Source of the DNA: Aliidiomarina maris
GTDB lineage: Bacteria > Pseudomonadota > Gammaproteobacteria > Enterobacterales > Alteromonadaceae
Length of the DNA stretch: 64,000 nt
Direction of reading: 5' to 3'
NCBI RefSeq assembly: GCF_003987335.1
Contig: NZ_PIPK01000012.1
Location: forward strand, 31,896-95,895
Part shown: one piece after another, positions 28,501 through 37,405 of the stretch
Layout of the letters: each line of letters opens with the position of its first letter
Numbering within the stretch: the first letter of the stretch is position 1
Translations under genes and position numbers: made by a program
Notes under the pieces: generated by a model
What the model was told of the DNA's origin: nothing
The model's input: only the letters and a program-made list of their open reading frames with translations
Databases searched by the model: none

Positions 28501-28765
28501 TGGTTTAACTTTCGGTATTCATAGCCGCAACGAAACCTTCGCTTATGACGTCGCACGTAAGATCAATGTCGGTAACGTATATATCAACCGCAATCAAATT
28601 GGTGCGATTGTAGGGGTGCAGCCATTCGGTGGCCAAGGCTTGTCAGGCACTGGCCCGAAAGCTGGCGGACCACACTACCTGTACGCGTTTATGACGGAGA
28701 AAACCTTCTCTGACAACATTACTGCGGTTGGCGGTAATGCAACCTTGTTGTCATTAGGTGACTAA
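25598..28765 (+). CDS. putA: bifunctional proline dehydrogenase/P5C dehydrogenase PutA (short form)
   Basis: Oxidises proline to glutamate in two steps: an FAD-dependent proline dehydrogenase and an NAD-dependent glutamate-semialdehyde dehydrogenase. The ATG at 25598 has a strong caggaga site and gives 1055 residues. The PRODH barrel is in the first half, with RLVKGAYWDSE near 360-370. The aldehyde dehydrogenase half has the catalytic Glu810 (LIAETGG) and Cys844 (GQRCSAL). The ribbon-helix-helix DNA-binding domain of the 1320-residue E. coli protein is absent, and so is its extra C-terminal domain, so it cannot repress its own gene in the E. coli manner. It stands alone with its own terminator. 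Confidence 0.96.
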   Translation: MFKASKVLETRYEASQLDELWKAISANYIVDEESYLKELIQLVPGDQATIDKQTQHARELVKQVRKDAGRGESVDAFLQQYSLDTQEGIVLMCLAEALLRIPDGATADALIRDKLSGGAWKNYLKKSESILVNSGTWALNLTNELINPKGREEDSAVSRFRRLIKRMGEPVVRHATYHAMELMGKQFVLGRTIEEALKNSRKNRDIGYTHAYDMLGEAALTMKDAKRYHTAYVDSITKIAKEKFNNEENVPRPTISIKLSALHPRYEASHHDRIMDELATDLLELIKLAQQADVGVTIDAEEMDRLELSLELFERVYRTGVCKDWPRFGLVVQAYSKRALPVLVWLNALAKEVGDEIPIRLVKGAYWDSEVKLSQQLGLDGYPVFTRKASTDVSYIACARYMLSDETEGRLYPQFATHNAQTIVAIQDMAAGRRYEFQRLHGMGKDLYNTVLKNEPGRTVRIYAPVGAHKDLLPYLVRRLLENGANSSFVHKLLDPNVPVDDLVEHPLSNLSKKPCLHNDKIPLPLEILAPRKNSSGLNMNIHSQGDEFFTKVRSFQNNHWQGGPIVGGELIEADHRVAVTSPQQTTHQMGTIGWADAKLAEKALTLANKAFPAWTRTSADERAQKLEKLADLLEENLHEMIALCTLEAGKGLQDGIDEVREAVDFCRYYAIKARELMGEGETLPGPTGEKNELFVQGRGTFVCISPWNFPLAIFLGQITAALATGNCVLAKPAEQTGLVAYRAIQLAHEAGIPGDVLHFLPGNGGEIGAYLVSQEKIGGVCFTGSTNTAQAINRALAARSGSIVPLIAETGGQNAMMVDSTALPEQVVTDVVHSAFTSAGQRCSALRVLYVQDDIADRVIELLKGAMKELTVGDPIDHKTDVGPVIDGVAKTTLEQHIIDIQQAGKLISEAPMPEYTQGGTFVTPTAIEIDSISQLVRENFGPILHVIRFKHKDIDKVIDDINGTGFGLTFGIHSRNETFAYDVARKINVGNVYINRNQIGAIVGVQPFGGQGLSGTGPKAGGPHYLYAFMTEKTFSDNITAVGGNATLLSLGD

Positions 28766-28808
28766 GCGCTGTTGCGCGCCTCCACAGGAGGCGCAGACGT
28801 GCTAAACT

Positions 28809-28834
28809 AAGGGCAGGTTTTCCTGCCCTTTTTT
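28809..28834 (+). terminator. terminator after putA
   Basis: Stem aagggcagg/cctgccctt (9 bp) with a 4-nt loop and a T run, 44 bases after the putA stop. Confidence 0.9.
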
Positions 28835-28879
28835 ATTGCTTGTAAACCATTTCCTGCAAACCATGACTTGGACACCGCT

Positions 28880-29509
28880 ATGGCATTACATATCATTCAG
28901 CACCCTCTAGTGCAGCATAAGCTCGGCCTTATGCGCCGCGCCGACATTAGTACCAAACATTTTCGTGAACTCGCCAACGAGCTGGGTAACTTGCTTACCT
29001 ACGAAGCCACCAAAGACTTTGAGCTTGAACCCACCACAATTGAAAGCTGGAACAATGAGCAGATTGAAATTCAGCAAATTAAGGGCAAGAAAGTGACTGT
29101 GGTGCCTATTTTACGTGCCGGTATTGGCATGTTAGACGGTGTGCTTAGTTTGCTCCCAAGCGCGAAAGTCAGCGTGGTGGGCTTATACCGCGATGAAGCC
29201 AGCTTACAACCGGTGTCGTACTTCGAAAAGTTTGCCGGCAACCTGGATGAGCGTTTAGCGATTGTGCTGGACCCTATGCTGGCAACTGGTGGTTCCATGA
29301 TTGCGACGTTGGACATGCTAAAAGCCAAGGGCTGTCAGCATATTCGCGTGCTGGTGTTAGTTGCGGCCCCTGAGGGGGTTGAGAAAGTTCAACAGGCGCG
29401 CCCTGACGTCGATATCTACACCGCGTCCCAAGACCGGTGTTTGAATGAACATGGGTATATTCTGCCCGGCTTAGGCGATGCTGGTGATAAGATTTTTGGC
29501 ACGCGCTAA
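28880..29509 (+). CDS. upp: uracil phosphoribosyltransferase
   Basis: Pyrimidine salvage enzyme making UMP from uracil and PRPP. The ATG at 28880 gives 209 residues (E. coli 208). The N-terminus [16 protein letters not shown] is nearly diagnostic, [13 protein letters not shown] is conserved, and the PRPP-binding loop is [10 protein letters not shown]. The C-terminal uracil-binding [16 protein letters not shown] is complete. It is often paired with a uracil permease, but no uraA is nearby here. Confidence 0.97.
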   Translation: MALHIIQHPLVQHKLGLMRRADISTKHFRELANELGNLLTYEATKDFELEPTTIESWNNEQIEIQQIKGKKVTVVPILRAGIGMLDGVLSLLPSAKVSVVGLYRDEASLQPVSYFEKFAGNLDERLAIVLDPMLATGGSMIATLDMLKAKGCQHIRVLVLVAAPEGVEKVQQARPDVDIYTASQDRCLNEHGYILPGLGDAGDKIFGTR

Positions 29510-29540
29510 ATGCGCTCAGTCAATGTGCCCAGTAATAAAT

Positions 29541-29571
29541 AAGCCCCGCACTGGCAAAGTTCGGGGCTTTT
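29541..29571. terminator. hairpin between upp and the lipoprotein gene
   Basis: Stem aagccccg/cggggctt with a 13-nt loop and a short T run, between two convergent genes; probably the upp terminator. Confidence 0.6.
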
Positions 29572-29597
29572 ACGTGATAAAAACTGCGTGCTATGGC

Positions 29598-30551
29598 CTA
29601 CTGCTGAAGACGCAACACACCTTCGCTGGTATGTAGTTCAAGCTGTAATACGCCGTCTTCATTGCGCTCTGGCTGCAAACCATGCACCTTGCTTAGCGCA
29701 TTTAAGAACTCATACTCAACGCGCATGGCATCGCCCTCGCAAGCCATTTTAGTGCCGGCTAACTGACCGACTTCAAGGCGCTCGCCAGTGACATCGTAAC
29801 CGCCAAAATAACGGTTACAGGCAGCTCGCCCAACCACTTGCATGCGTTCTTCATCATGGGTAAAGCGCAAGGTTACGTCGTAATCTGTATAGTCACTGTC
29901 ATCAAGCCCTGTGACTTGCCATTCGACACCTTGTAACAGGCTCAAGGTATCACCAGCGCAACCTTGCAAGGTTTCACCGTCCTGCAAGGTAAGTTGCGCC
30001 TGCTGCGGATAGAACATGCCACTCATAGAATCCTGACAAAGTTGCTCGTCAAGCTCCAACACTAAGTCGCCATTCTCACTCTTCACCCGGCTTTTGCTGG
30101 ACTCTAACGTTTGTTCTTCAATGCTAAAACTACGTTCGTCCTCACCCATGCGATGGTAAATCATGCTGCCATCTTCAATGCGTAGTGACCAAAACGGTTC
30201 ATTGCCTTGTGCGCTGAATGGTTCAATCACGGCGCCAGCCTGTCGGCACGCGGGGAAGCTTTGACCATTGACTTCAAATTGCGCCTCGTAACCACGGGAC
30301 CAAAAGCTTATTTGCAACTCTTCGTCATCGTTGACGTAGCGTGCGCCTGATGCGGCCTGAATAGGGCGTAACTGATGCGTTGTACCTGCATAGCTCAAAC
30401 GCATATTATCGCCATCCGGAGTGACCTGAATAGCTTGGGCACCACAGTGGTAGGTAACGGTCTGTGCAGGCTCAGGGCTCGAACACGCTGCCAGCACGCC
30501 AATCGCCGCTGCGCTGAGGCTGACACCCAATATCCGCTTGGGTAAATACAT
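29598..30551 (-). CDS. lipoprotein with MliC, COG3650-like and META (HslJ) domains
   Basis: A predicted outer-membrane lipoprotein of 317 residues from the ATG at 30551 (ggagt site upstream). The lipobox LAAC puts the lipidated Cys at residue 23. Three regions follow: an MliC-like part (about 30-105: VTYHCG, MRLSYAG, FPAC), which in relatives inhibits C-type lysozyme; a COG3650-like part (about 110-215: GNEPFWSLRIE); and a META/HslJ part (about 225-317: GRAACNRYFGGYDV and GTKMACEGDAM). Domain names rest on pattern memory. Each domain is known in small envelope or stress proteins; lysozyme defence is plausible for the whole but not shown. Confidence 0.75.
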   Translation of the reverse strand: MYLPKRILGVSLSAAAIGVLAACSSPEPAQTVTYHCGAQAIQVTPDGDNMRLSYAGTTHQLRPIQAASGARYVNDDEELQISFWSRGYEAQFEVNGQSFPACRQAGAVIEPFSAQGNEPFWSLRIEDGSMIYHRMGEDERSFSIEEQTLESSKSRVKSENGDLVLELDEQLCQDSMSGMFYPQQAQLTLQDGETLQGCAGDTLSLLQGVEWQVTGLDDSDYTDYDVTLRFTHDEERMQVVGRAACNRYFGGYDVTGERLEVGQLAGTKMACEGDAMRVEYEFLNALSKVHGLQPERNEDGVLQLELHTSEGVLRLQQ

Positions 30552-30604
30552 AATGTGACTCCGTGGTTGTTGTGTCGTTTCCATTGTACTGGTCGGCTTT
30601 TGGT

Positions 30605-33600
30605 TCAGCGCGCCAGCTGTCTTACACCTGGGCCGCTTAAGCGCGAACGCCCTGCCGAGCCCAGTGTAACCTGTAATTGTGTTGGAATGCGTTCTTGCAG
30701 CGCACCCACATGAGAAATTAAGCCAATCATTTTGCCGTCTTGACGTAGGCTTGCCAAACTATCTAGCGCAACCTCCAAGGTTTCTGGATCTAAAGTACCG
30801 AAGCCCTCATCTAAAAATAACGAATCGACCCGTACCCGACTGCTGGCCATTTGCGCCATGCCAAGGGCCAACGCCAGGCTGACCAAAAAACTTTCACCAC
30901 CAGACAAGTTCTTCGTGGTGCGAATTTCACCACCCTGATAATCGTCCATAACGTTCACATGCAAACCTTGCATGTGGTCGTGAATCAATCGGTATCGATC
31001 AGTCATTTTTTCAAGCTTTTCATTGGCATACGCGATCATAACGGCAAACGTCAGACCTTGCGCAAAATTTCGATAATTTTTACCATCTTGCGAACCAATC
31101 AAGCTATTAAGTGTAGCCCAATCCTGCACAAGCGCTTGTTGAGCTGTGATTTCATCCACAATGTGCGCCGACTTCTCTCGCGCTTGCTGGTCGAGTAGTA
31201 ACCGTTGTTTCAAAGCCCCCAAGCCTTGCTGCAACTCACTTAGTTCACTTTTATGCTGCTGCAGTTGCGCCAAATTCCCTTGCGCATCACTGGGCTGCTT
31301 ATCCATGCATTCGCGTAACTGCGTGCTCAGTTGTTGTTGCTGATCGCGAATATGCATCTCGCGTTGGCGCAAGCTCTGAGCTTGCTGTTGCAACGCATCA
31401 AAGCGCGCTTGCTCGAGCAGCGCCGACTGCATCTTGTGTAAATTGCCTTCACTGTGATTGCTATAACCAAGCTGCTGTTGGGCTTGCTCTAGTGCGGGCA
31501 TTAAGCTGTCGAGTTCCTGTTGAATTTCAGCCAAACGTTGCTGCAGGTGATCTCTTTCACTTTGCACTTGCCGTTGCTGTTCGCGCGCTGTTTCATACTC
31601 CTGACGCACGCGCTCAAGGGTTTGTTCGCTATCACGCAACCGCTCCCGGTATTGTGCCTTTACATCGGCGACACTGCGACCGTCAAAATATTGGGCGCGT
31701 AATACTTTAAGTGGTTGCAGTGCCTGCTGGCACTCGGTCACTTGCTGAGCTATTTCAGTTATTTGCTGTTGCTGAGTCGAAAGCTGAGTGCTTAGCGTCT
31801 GAATTTGTTGTTGATTGTCTTGACGCTGCAGCTTGATACACTCGTATTGCGAATGCGCAGCTTGATAGCCCTGCTGCGCTTGTTGCATAAGTTGCTGCAA
31901 CTGCTGCAGTGCGCGTAACATGGCCGCAGCATCGCCGTCTGCAGCAGGCTCGAATGCGACTTCCAACTGGTCTGCTGTTGACTGCCATGAGGCCCCAAGC
32001 TTCGTTACTTGGTGGTTTATCTCTGCCAATTGCTGTGCAAGTTCTTCTGTGCGTTGCTGTGCTGAGTTCAATTGCTGCGCTTGCTCGGATTGGCTCAAGG
32101 CTTGTTCAACGTTCAGCGCTTGCAGACTCTGCTGATGTTGGTTGAGCTGCTGTTTTAATGCCGCGCGCTGTTGCTCAAGCTGGCTAATCTGCTGGCTGAG
32201 TTGGTTGGTTGCGTCTTGCGCATGTTGCCCAGAGGCATGCTTGAGATGAGGGTGCTCATTGGCGCCACACAATGGACAAGGCTCGCCCTTAACCAGCACG
32301 TCACGTTGTTCAGCGAACTTGCGCTCAACATATAAACGCTGACATTGGCTGTCTAGCTGGTTTAACGCTTCCCCTAAGCGCCCCAGTTCTTTTTGATGCG
32401 CTTCAAGTTGCTGTTGCTGTGCTTCTGCGACCGGCATTGCCGCAATCGCGGCTGCTTGCTGGCTGCTTTGTTGTTGCTGTGTGAGTAACTTGCGTTGCTG
32501 AGTTTGCAATTGCGTAAGCTGCTCAATATGTTGCTCAAGCACTGCCAACGGCGCCACTAAATCAGCGCCAGCACTTTGTTGTAATTTAGCCTGCTGAGCG
32601 GCCAATTGGGTGTCTAAGTCCTGCTCGATACGCTGGTGACGTGCCAAGGTTTGGGTGGCGGTTTGCTGATACTGCCCAAGTTTTTGTCGTTGCTGCTCTA
32701 AATCGTTTAAACGTTGAGTTTGAACATCAATTTTTTGCTCTAGCGTTGCCGCAGCATCAAGCTCAGGCTCTATCGTAGCGAACGCGTGGACCTGCTGCTG
32801 ATGCGTGGCCTGCGCCTGCTCATAGGCAACTTTTGCTTGGTCAAGCTCAGGTTGAAGCTGGCTTAACCGTTGCGCGGCATGCTCATGCTGCTTGAGAACT
32901 CGGTCTTGTTGCTGGCGTAGATAATCAAACTGGCGCAATTCAGCAGCATAAGGCCGCACCTGGCGGTCAGCATCCAGTAGCGTTTGTTGAGCCACAAATT
33001 GTTGCTGTTGCTGTTCGAGTTCAAGCGCACGTTGGTTCAGTTGCGCTTGGGTGTGTTGTAACGACGACAACTGAGTCACCGCATCTTGTAATTGCTGGCA
33101 GCGCGCCAGATCTTGCTCGGTCGCTTCGATACTTGCTTCTTGGCGGCTTTGCTGAGCTCGTACCTGTTCAATTTGCTCTGCCGAGAGTAGATCAATATCG
33201 TCTAACCGCGACTTAAGCTGACTCAAAGTCTCTTGATGCTGTTTGTAGGTAGCAAATACTAACTTTGATATGTGCGCATACACATCAGTACCCGTCAGTT
33301 GCTCAAGCAGTGCGCTGCGCTGGCTATCATCGGCATGTAAAAACGCTGCGAATTGCCCTTGAGCCAGTAAAACGGAGCGCGTAAAACGGCCAAAATCAAG
33401 GCCGCTCAGCGCTTCTATCGCTGGCGGCACCGCGCTTAATTTTTCCTCTAAAATGGCGCCAGTGGTTAAATCCGAGAGCTCATGGCGCGCATTTTGTAAG
33501 CTGCCTTCGGCGGATTTACGTGCGCGGTGTTGATACCAATAGGCACGATACTGGCCTTTGTCAGTAGCGAAGCACACCTCGGCAAAGCACTCACCGTGAT

Positions 33601-33823
33601 GGCGCGCCATCATGTCATTGTCCGCTTTGGTGATACGGCCGAGGCGCGGTGTCTGGCCGTATAAAGCGAGACAAATTGCGTCTAAAATAGTGCTTTTTCC
33701 TGCGCCAGTGGGCCCGGTGATCGCGAACAAGCCCTCATTGATGTATTCCGGTTGGGTAAAGTCTATCTCCCACTCGCCACTTAACGAGTTTAAATTGCAT
33801 AAGCGTAATTTAAGAATCCGCAC
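30605..33823 (-). CDS. sbcC: exonuclease subunit SbcC
   Basis: SMC-like ATPase of the SbcCD nuclease, which cuts DNA hairpins and processes breaks. I place the start at a GTG (33823) because aggagg-type sequence sits six bases upstream; it then overlaps the end of sbcD by 14 bases and gives 1072 residues. Walker A is GPTGAGKST at residues 37-45. The zinc-hook CPLC is at 516-519, in the middle of two long coiled coils. The ABC signature is LSGGESFLVSLALALG and Walker B is SLFLDEGFGTLD. The coiled coils are strikingly rich in Gln, more than I expect for the family. Confidence 0.95.
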   Translation of the reverse strand: MRILKLRLCNLNSLSGEWEIDFTQPEYINEGLFAITGPTGAGKSTILDAICLALYGQTPRLGRITKADNDMMARHHGECFAEVCFATDKGQYRAYWYQHRARKSAEGSLQNARHELSDLTTGAILEEKLSAVPPAIEALSGLDFGRFTRSVLLAQGQFAAFLHADDSQRSALLEQLTGTDVYAHISKLVFATYKQHQETLSQLKSRLDDIDLLSAEQIEQVRAQQSRQEASIEATEQDLARCQQLQDAVTQLSSLQHTQAQLNQRALELEQQQQQFVAQQTLLDADRQVRPYAAELRQFDYLRQQQDRVLKQHEHAAQRLSQLQPELDQAKVAYEQAQATHQQQVHAFATIEPELDAAATLEQKIDVQTQRLNDLEQQRQKLGQYQQTATQTLARHQRIEQDLDTQLAAQQAKLQQSAGADLVAPLAVLEQHIEQLTQLQTQQRKLLTQQQQSSQQAAAIAAMPVAEAQQQQLEAHQKELGRLGEALNQLDSQCQRLYVERKFAEQRDVLVKGEPCPLCGANEHPHLKHASGQHAQDATNQLSQQISQLEQQRAALKQQLNQHQQSLQALNVEQALSQSEQAQQLNSAQQRTEELAQQLAEINHQVTKLGASWQSTADQLEVAFEPAADGDAAAMLRALQQLQQLMQQAQQGYQAAHSQYECIKLQRQDNQQQIQTLSTQLSTQQQQITEIAQQVTECQQALQPLKVLRAQYFDGRSVADVKAQYRERLRDSEQTLERVRQEYETAREQQRQVQSERDHLQQRLAEIQQELDSLMPALEQAQQQLGYSNHSEGNLHKMQSALLEQARFDALQQQAQSLRQREMHIRDQQQQLSTQLRECMDKQPSDAQGNLAQLQQHKSELSELQQGLGALKQRLLLDQQAREKSAHIVDEITAQQALVQDWATLNSLIGSQDGKNYRNFAQGLTFAVMIAYANEKLEKMTDRYRLIHDHMQGLHVNVMDDYQGGEIRTTKNLSGGESFLVSLALALGMAQMASSRVRVDSLFLDEGFGTLDPETLEVALDSLASLRQDGKMIGLISHVGALQERIPTQLQVTLGSAGRSRLSGPGVRQLAR

Positions 33824-35048
33824 GCGTATCCTCCTCATGCAGACGCTGAACCACTTCCTGATGCAATTCACACATCCGGTGCTGCTGCTCTGGGCTTAAC
33901 TCACTGAGTGCAAGGCGTCGTTTGAAAACATCTTCGAGACTTAATTGGGCCAAGGTGTCTTCGCCTATTTCACGCTGCATCGATTGTCGACGCAACTGGC
34001 GATTACGCACCCGCAACACACGCACTAAGCTCTCAGCACCACTTTTCGACTCTAAGTGATCAGCAATACGCTGGCGTAAATCGCTGACCGCAGCCTCGCC
34101 AATATAATCAATTTCAATCCATACCGACCGCTGCGCTTGAACCAGGGTATCTAGCTCGGCAAGAATGCTTGGCATGTCGCCTCGAATACGCGCCTTGGCC
34201 TGAAACTCTGGCACTTCAATTGGCGTAATACTTGGTTCGCGGCCAGCAAAGTCGATACGCAGTACCTGCTTTTGCTGACCCACTTCGCCAAACCCCATCG
34301 CAACAGGTGCGCCGCAATAGCGAATAGTTGGGTTCTGCGCCACTTGCTGCGCGACGTGCAAGTGCCCTAAAGCAGTGTAATCAAAGGCTGCTGGAAATAC
34401 GCTCGCTGGCACCTGCCCAAGGGAGCCAACATATAAATCACGCACACCGTCCCCTTCCTGCACCGCACCGCCAGTGGCAAAAAGATGGCCCATACCAATG
34501 ATTGGAATATCGTGTTCGCCACGCAATTGCTCAGCGTGAGTGGCAGTCGCCTGATAATGCGCGGCTATCGCTTGGAGAATTTTGGCGTCTTTATCGGCGG
34601 CTTGCTCATACGCCTCGACTTGACGCAAGTCGCGCTCACGTAAATAGGGCACCGCGCATACTAACGCCTCTAGCTGCCCTTGATGATACAAGCTGACCAC
34701 TTCGTCCGCGGGGTTGTCCCGCGCTTCGCCAACCACATGCACATTGATGGCTTTTAACAGCCCTGCTGGGGCATCTAAAAAAGAGGGCGAATCGTGATTT
34801 CCGCCAACCACCACGACGTGCCGGCAACTGGTGTCCACAAGACGCGCTAAAAACTGATAATACTGCTGCTGCGCAAGGTTGCCAGGCGTGTTGGTGTCAA
34901 AAATATCACCAGCAATCAGCAGTAACTCAATCTGCTCGGCCACTAACGTTTGCTGCAACCACTGCAGCCAAGCGGCAAATTCGTGATGCCGCTTCTGGCC
35001 GTAAAGAAGCCGGCCTAAATGCCAGTCTGAGGTATGAAGAACGCGCAT
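33810..35048 (-). CDS. sbcD: exonuclease subunit SbcD
   Basis: Mre11-type nuclease subunit of SbcCD. The ATG at 35048 gives 412 residues beginning MRVLHTSDWHLGR (E. coli 400). Metallophosphoesterase motifs are all present: SDWHLGR, AGDIFDTN, VVGGNHDSPSF and the later GHLHVAQ. It is first in the sbcD-sbcC operon and its last codons overlap the sbcC start, which implies translational coupling. Confidence 0.96.
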   Translation of the reverse strand: MRVLHTSDWHLGRLLYGQKRHHEFAAWLQWLQQTLVAEQIELLLIAGDIFDTNTPGNLAQQQYYQFLARLVDTSCRHVVVVGGNHDSPSFLDAPAGLLKAINVHVVGEARDNPADEVVSLYHQGQLEALVCAVPYLRERDLRQVEAYEQAADKDAKILQAIAAHYQATATHAEQLRGEHDIPIIGMGHLFATGGAVQEGDGVRDLYVGSLGQVPASVFPAAFDYTALGHLHVAQQVAQNPTIRYCGAPVAMGFGEVGQQKQVLRIDFAGREPSITPIEVPEFQAKARIRGDMPSILAELDTLVQAQRSVWIEIDYIGEAAVSDLRQRIADHLESKSGAESLVRVLRVRNRQLRRQSMQREIGEDTLAQLSLEDVFKRRLALSELSPEQQHRMCELHQEVVQRLHEEDTRADS

Positions 35049-35222
35049 AAATGTATCACCTATATGAGCAACCAAGCCGCTGCTGTGAATGCGTGGCAGA
35101 AGATAGGCCATGATAACACGCTCACTTCAACAGTCAGCGTCAGCGTTACACGGAAAAGCACAGGTTATGCGTGCGTTTTTGCTGATATTTGCAATACTCA
35201 TCAGCACAGATAAATATTCGGG

Positions 35223-36231
35223 ATGTACTATGTTATCAAAATAGCAGTGGCTTTGGGCTCAGTTAACCACCACACTTTGGAGCCGAGCATGCTGATGGTC
35301 ACTACCTTCTCGCTAAGCGTCATGGTCAGCGCCTATCAAGCCGCGACGAATAATGTCACGCCGCGGGCCACCAAGCTCATTCGCCAGGACATTACCACCC
35401 AGAACGTTCTTGCCACCTTTATTGGCGCGTTTTTGTTCAGCTTAGTTGGGCTTATCGCCACCAAAACTGAGGTCTACCAAGCCAACGGTCGCTTCGTATT
35501 ATTCGTGTTCACGTTATTAATGATAGTGTTTATCGTGGTCGCAATATTTCGCTGGATTGAGCACCTAACGGTCCTTGGCCGTGTCGGCTCGACCTCCGCA
35601 AAAGTTGAGGACGCTACCAGTGCGGCATTGCAATTCTGCCGTCAGCACCCTTGCTTAGGCGCACGCCATTTTGAAGAGCACTTTGAACCAGCGGACTACA
35701 CCACCCGCATTGATGCCAAGCAAGTGGGCTAAGTGCGCCTTAGATGAACAGCAGCAAAGCGCGTTAGCCAGTGCGATTACCATCGCGAGCGAACGCACGT
35801 TTGAGCAGGACCCTCGCTTTGGTATCTGCGTGTTAACTGAGGTGGCGCAACGCGCGCTGTCGCCAGCAGTGAACGACCCGGGCACTGCGATTGACATCAT
35901 TACCCGCCATACGCGTGTACTGGCGCCATGGAAAGACCTTGATAGCTATACGGATGAAGGAGTGCATTGCCCGCAAGTACGGATTCACCCACTCAACATT
36001 GATGATTTGCTTGCCGATGAATTTTTTCCCATTGCCAGAGACGCGGGTGAAACGCTGGAGGTGCATATTCGTTTGCATAAGGCCTTACACGCCTTGGCTG
36101 CGCAAGAATCAGTCGAGTTACGCGCAGCCGCTATACGCTGTGCACAAACCTGTTATTTATTTGCTGAGCAGAACTTACAGCTTGAGCAGCACAAAGAAAT
36201 GGTCAAGCGCCTGATGTTACAACCCGACTAG
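35223..36231 (+). pseudogene. degraded DUF2254 membrane protein gene
   Basis: Two overlapping frames together look like one DUF2254 protein. The first (35223-35732) carries the membrane part: LMVTTFSLSVMVSAYQAA, TPRATKLIRQD, TTQNVLATFIGAFLFSLVG and RWIEHLTVLGRVG, then IDAKQVG and a stop. The second (in another frame, to 36231) carries the conserved soluble part: RTFEQDPRFGICVLTEVAQR, LSPAVNDPGTAIDII and FFPIARDAGE. Against the family layout as I recall it, the N-terminal membrane segments before 35223 are missing, and between the ID motif and RTFEQDP some tens of residues are gone along with a frame change at about 35710-35745. A small hydrophobic frame at 35167 (MRAFLLIFAILIS) may be a remnant of the N-terminus. 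Sequencing error cannot account for the deletion. Confidence 0.82.
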
Positions 36232-36312
36232 GAATTCACGAATATGTCGGTGCGTTTTACCTATTGAACCTTGAAACTTTGCAGCATGACGCCATATCAA
36301 AGATATGTTGTA

Positions 36313-36332
36313 ACTTTACCGTTTGGTAAAGT
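36313..36332. promoter_or_regulatory. perfect inverted repeat before the YhbW-like gene
   Basis: Half-sites actttacc and ggtaaagt, an exact 8-bp inverted repeat around a 4-base spacer, end 17 bases before the TTG start. There is no T run after it, so an operator is more likely than a terminator. The regulator is unknown. Confidence 0.5.
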
Positions 36333-36349
36333 CTAAATGAGGGCATACT

Positions 36350-37321
36350 TTGAAACTATCGGTTTTAGACTTAGCGCCGGTTACCGCGCAAACAGATGTG
36401 GCTCAAGCACTTAAAAATTCCGCCGACCTTGCTCAACACTGTGAAGCACTGGGCTACCACAGGTATTGGTTAGCTGAACATCACAACATGCCAGGTATCG
36501 CCAGTGCTGCGACAACGGTTGCTTTAGGTTATTTGGCTGCGCATACTCAGCATATTCGTCTTGGATCGGGTGGTGTCATGTTGCCCAACCACGCTCCCTA
36601 TATCGTGGCTGAGCAATTCGGGACACTCAACGCACTCTACCCGAACCGCTTTGATATTGGCTTAGGTCGGGCGCCGGGCACCGATGGCCGCACATTGCGG
36701 GCGCTACGCCGCAACCCCGCGGATGCAGAGCGCTTCCCTGACGATGTCAAAGAACTACTTGGTTACCTTGCCGAAGCGCAACCAGAAGACCCAGTAAAGG
36801 CTATTCCCGGCTATCAACAGCAGATTCCAGTGTGGCTTTTAGGTTCGAGCCTGTTTGGTGCGCAACTCGCAGCGCATTTGGGCTTGCCTTACGCATTTGC
36901 GTCGCACTTTGCCCCAGATATGCTGCAACAAGCTTTGGCTGAGTATCGACAGAATTTCAAGCCTTCGCGTTACTTGCAACAGCCTTATGCGATGGCGGTG
37001 ATGAACGTATTTGCTGCGGATCATGAACAAGATGCGCGCCGTATGATGAGTTCAATGCAGCTCCAATTTGTGGCCTTGCGCCAAGGTAACCCCGGGCTGT
37101 TGCCAGCGCCTGTGGATGATATCCGTGCCCACTGTGATCCCTACGCCTTAGCCGCAGCTAACCATGCGCTTAGTTACAGTGCAGTTGGTAATGCCGCACA
37201 AGTGCAGCGCCAGGTCCGGCAGTTTGCTGAATCTACCGCAGTGGACGAAGTCATGCTAACCTGCCACGCATATGATCATGAAGCTCGAAAATATGCATTT
37301 GAAATCGCAGCAAAAATTTAG
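36350..37321 (+). CDS. yhbW: luciferase-like (LLM) flavin-dependent monooxygenase, YhbW-like
   Basis: A cytosolic FMN-dependent oxidoreductase of the bacterial luciferase superfamily, 323 residues. The start is a TTG at 36350 with tgagg a suitable distance upstream; no ATG is available and the conserved N-terminus LSVLDLAPV begins here. It matches the E. coli YhbW type: [39 protein letters not shown] and [15 protein letters not shown]. The physiological substrate is not known. A perfect inverted repeat upstream suggests regulated expression. It follows a dead DUF2254 gene. Confidence 0.9.
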   Translation: MKLSVLDLAPVTAQTDVAQALKNSADLAQHCEALGYHRYWLAEHHNMPGIASAATTVALGYLAAHTQHIRLGSGGVMLPNHAPYIVAEQFGTLNALYPNRFDIGLGRAPGTDGRTLRALRRNPADAERFPDDVKELLGYLAEAQPEDPVKAIPGYQQQIPVWLLGSSLFGAQLAAHLGLPYAFASHFAPDMLQQALAEYRQNFKPSRYLQQPYAMAVMNVFAADHEQDARRMMSSMQLQFVALRQGNPGLLPAPVDDIRAHCDPYALAAANHALSYSAVGNAAQVQRQVRQFAESTAVDEVMLTCHAYDHEARKYAFEIAAKI

Positions 37322-37405
37322 GGTAATGTGTAAAGGTGTGTTGTAAATCGCAACAATAGTTCGTTAAAATAGAACATAAGCATGCAATAATATGGAGCTT
37401 TACCC

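Noticed and set aside
31146..32145. Several plus-strand open frames opposite sbcC
   Set aside because: They are the antisense shadow of repeated cag/caa codons and have no family features or ribosome sites.
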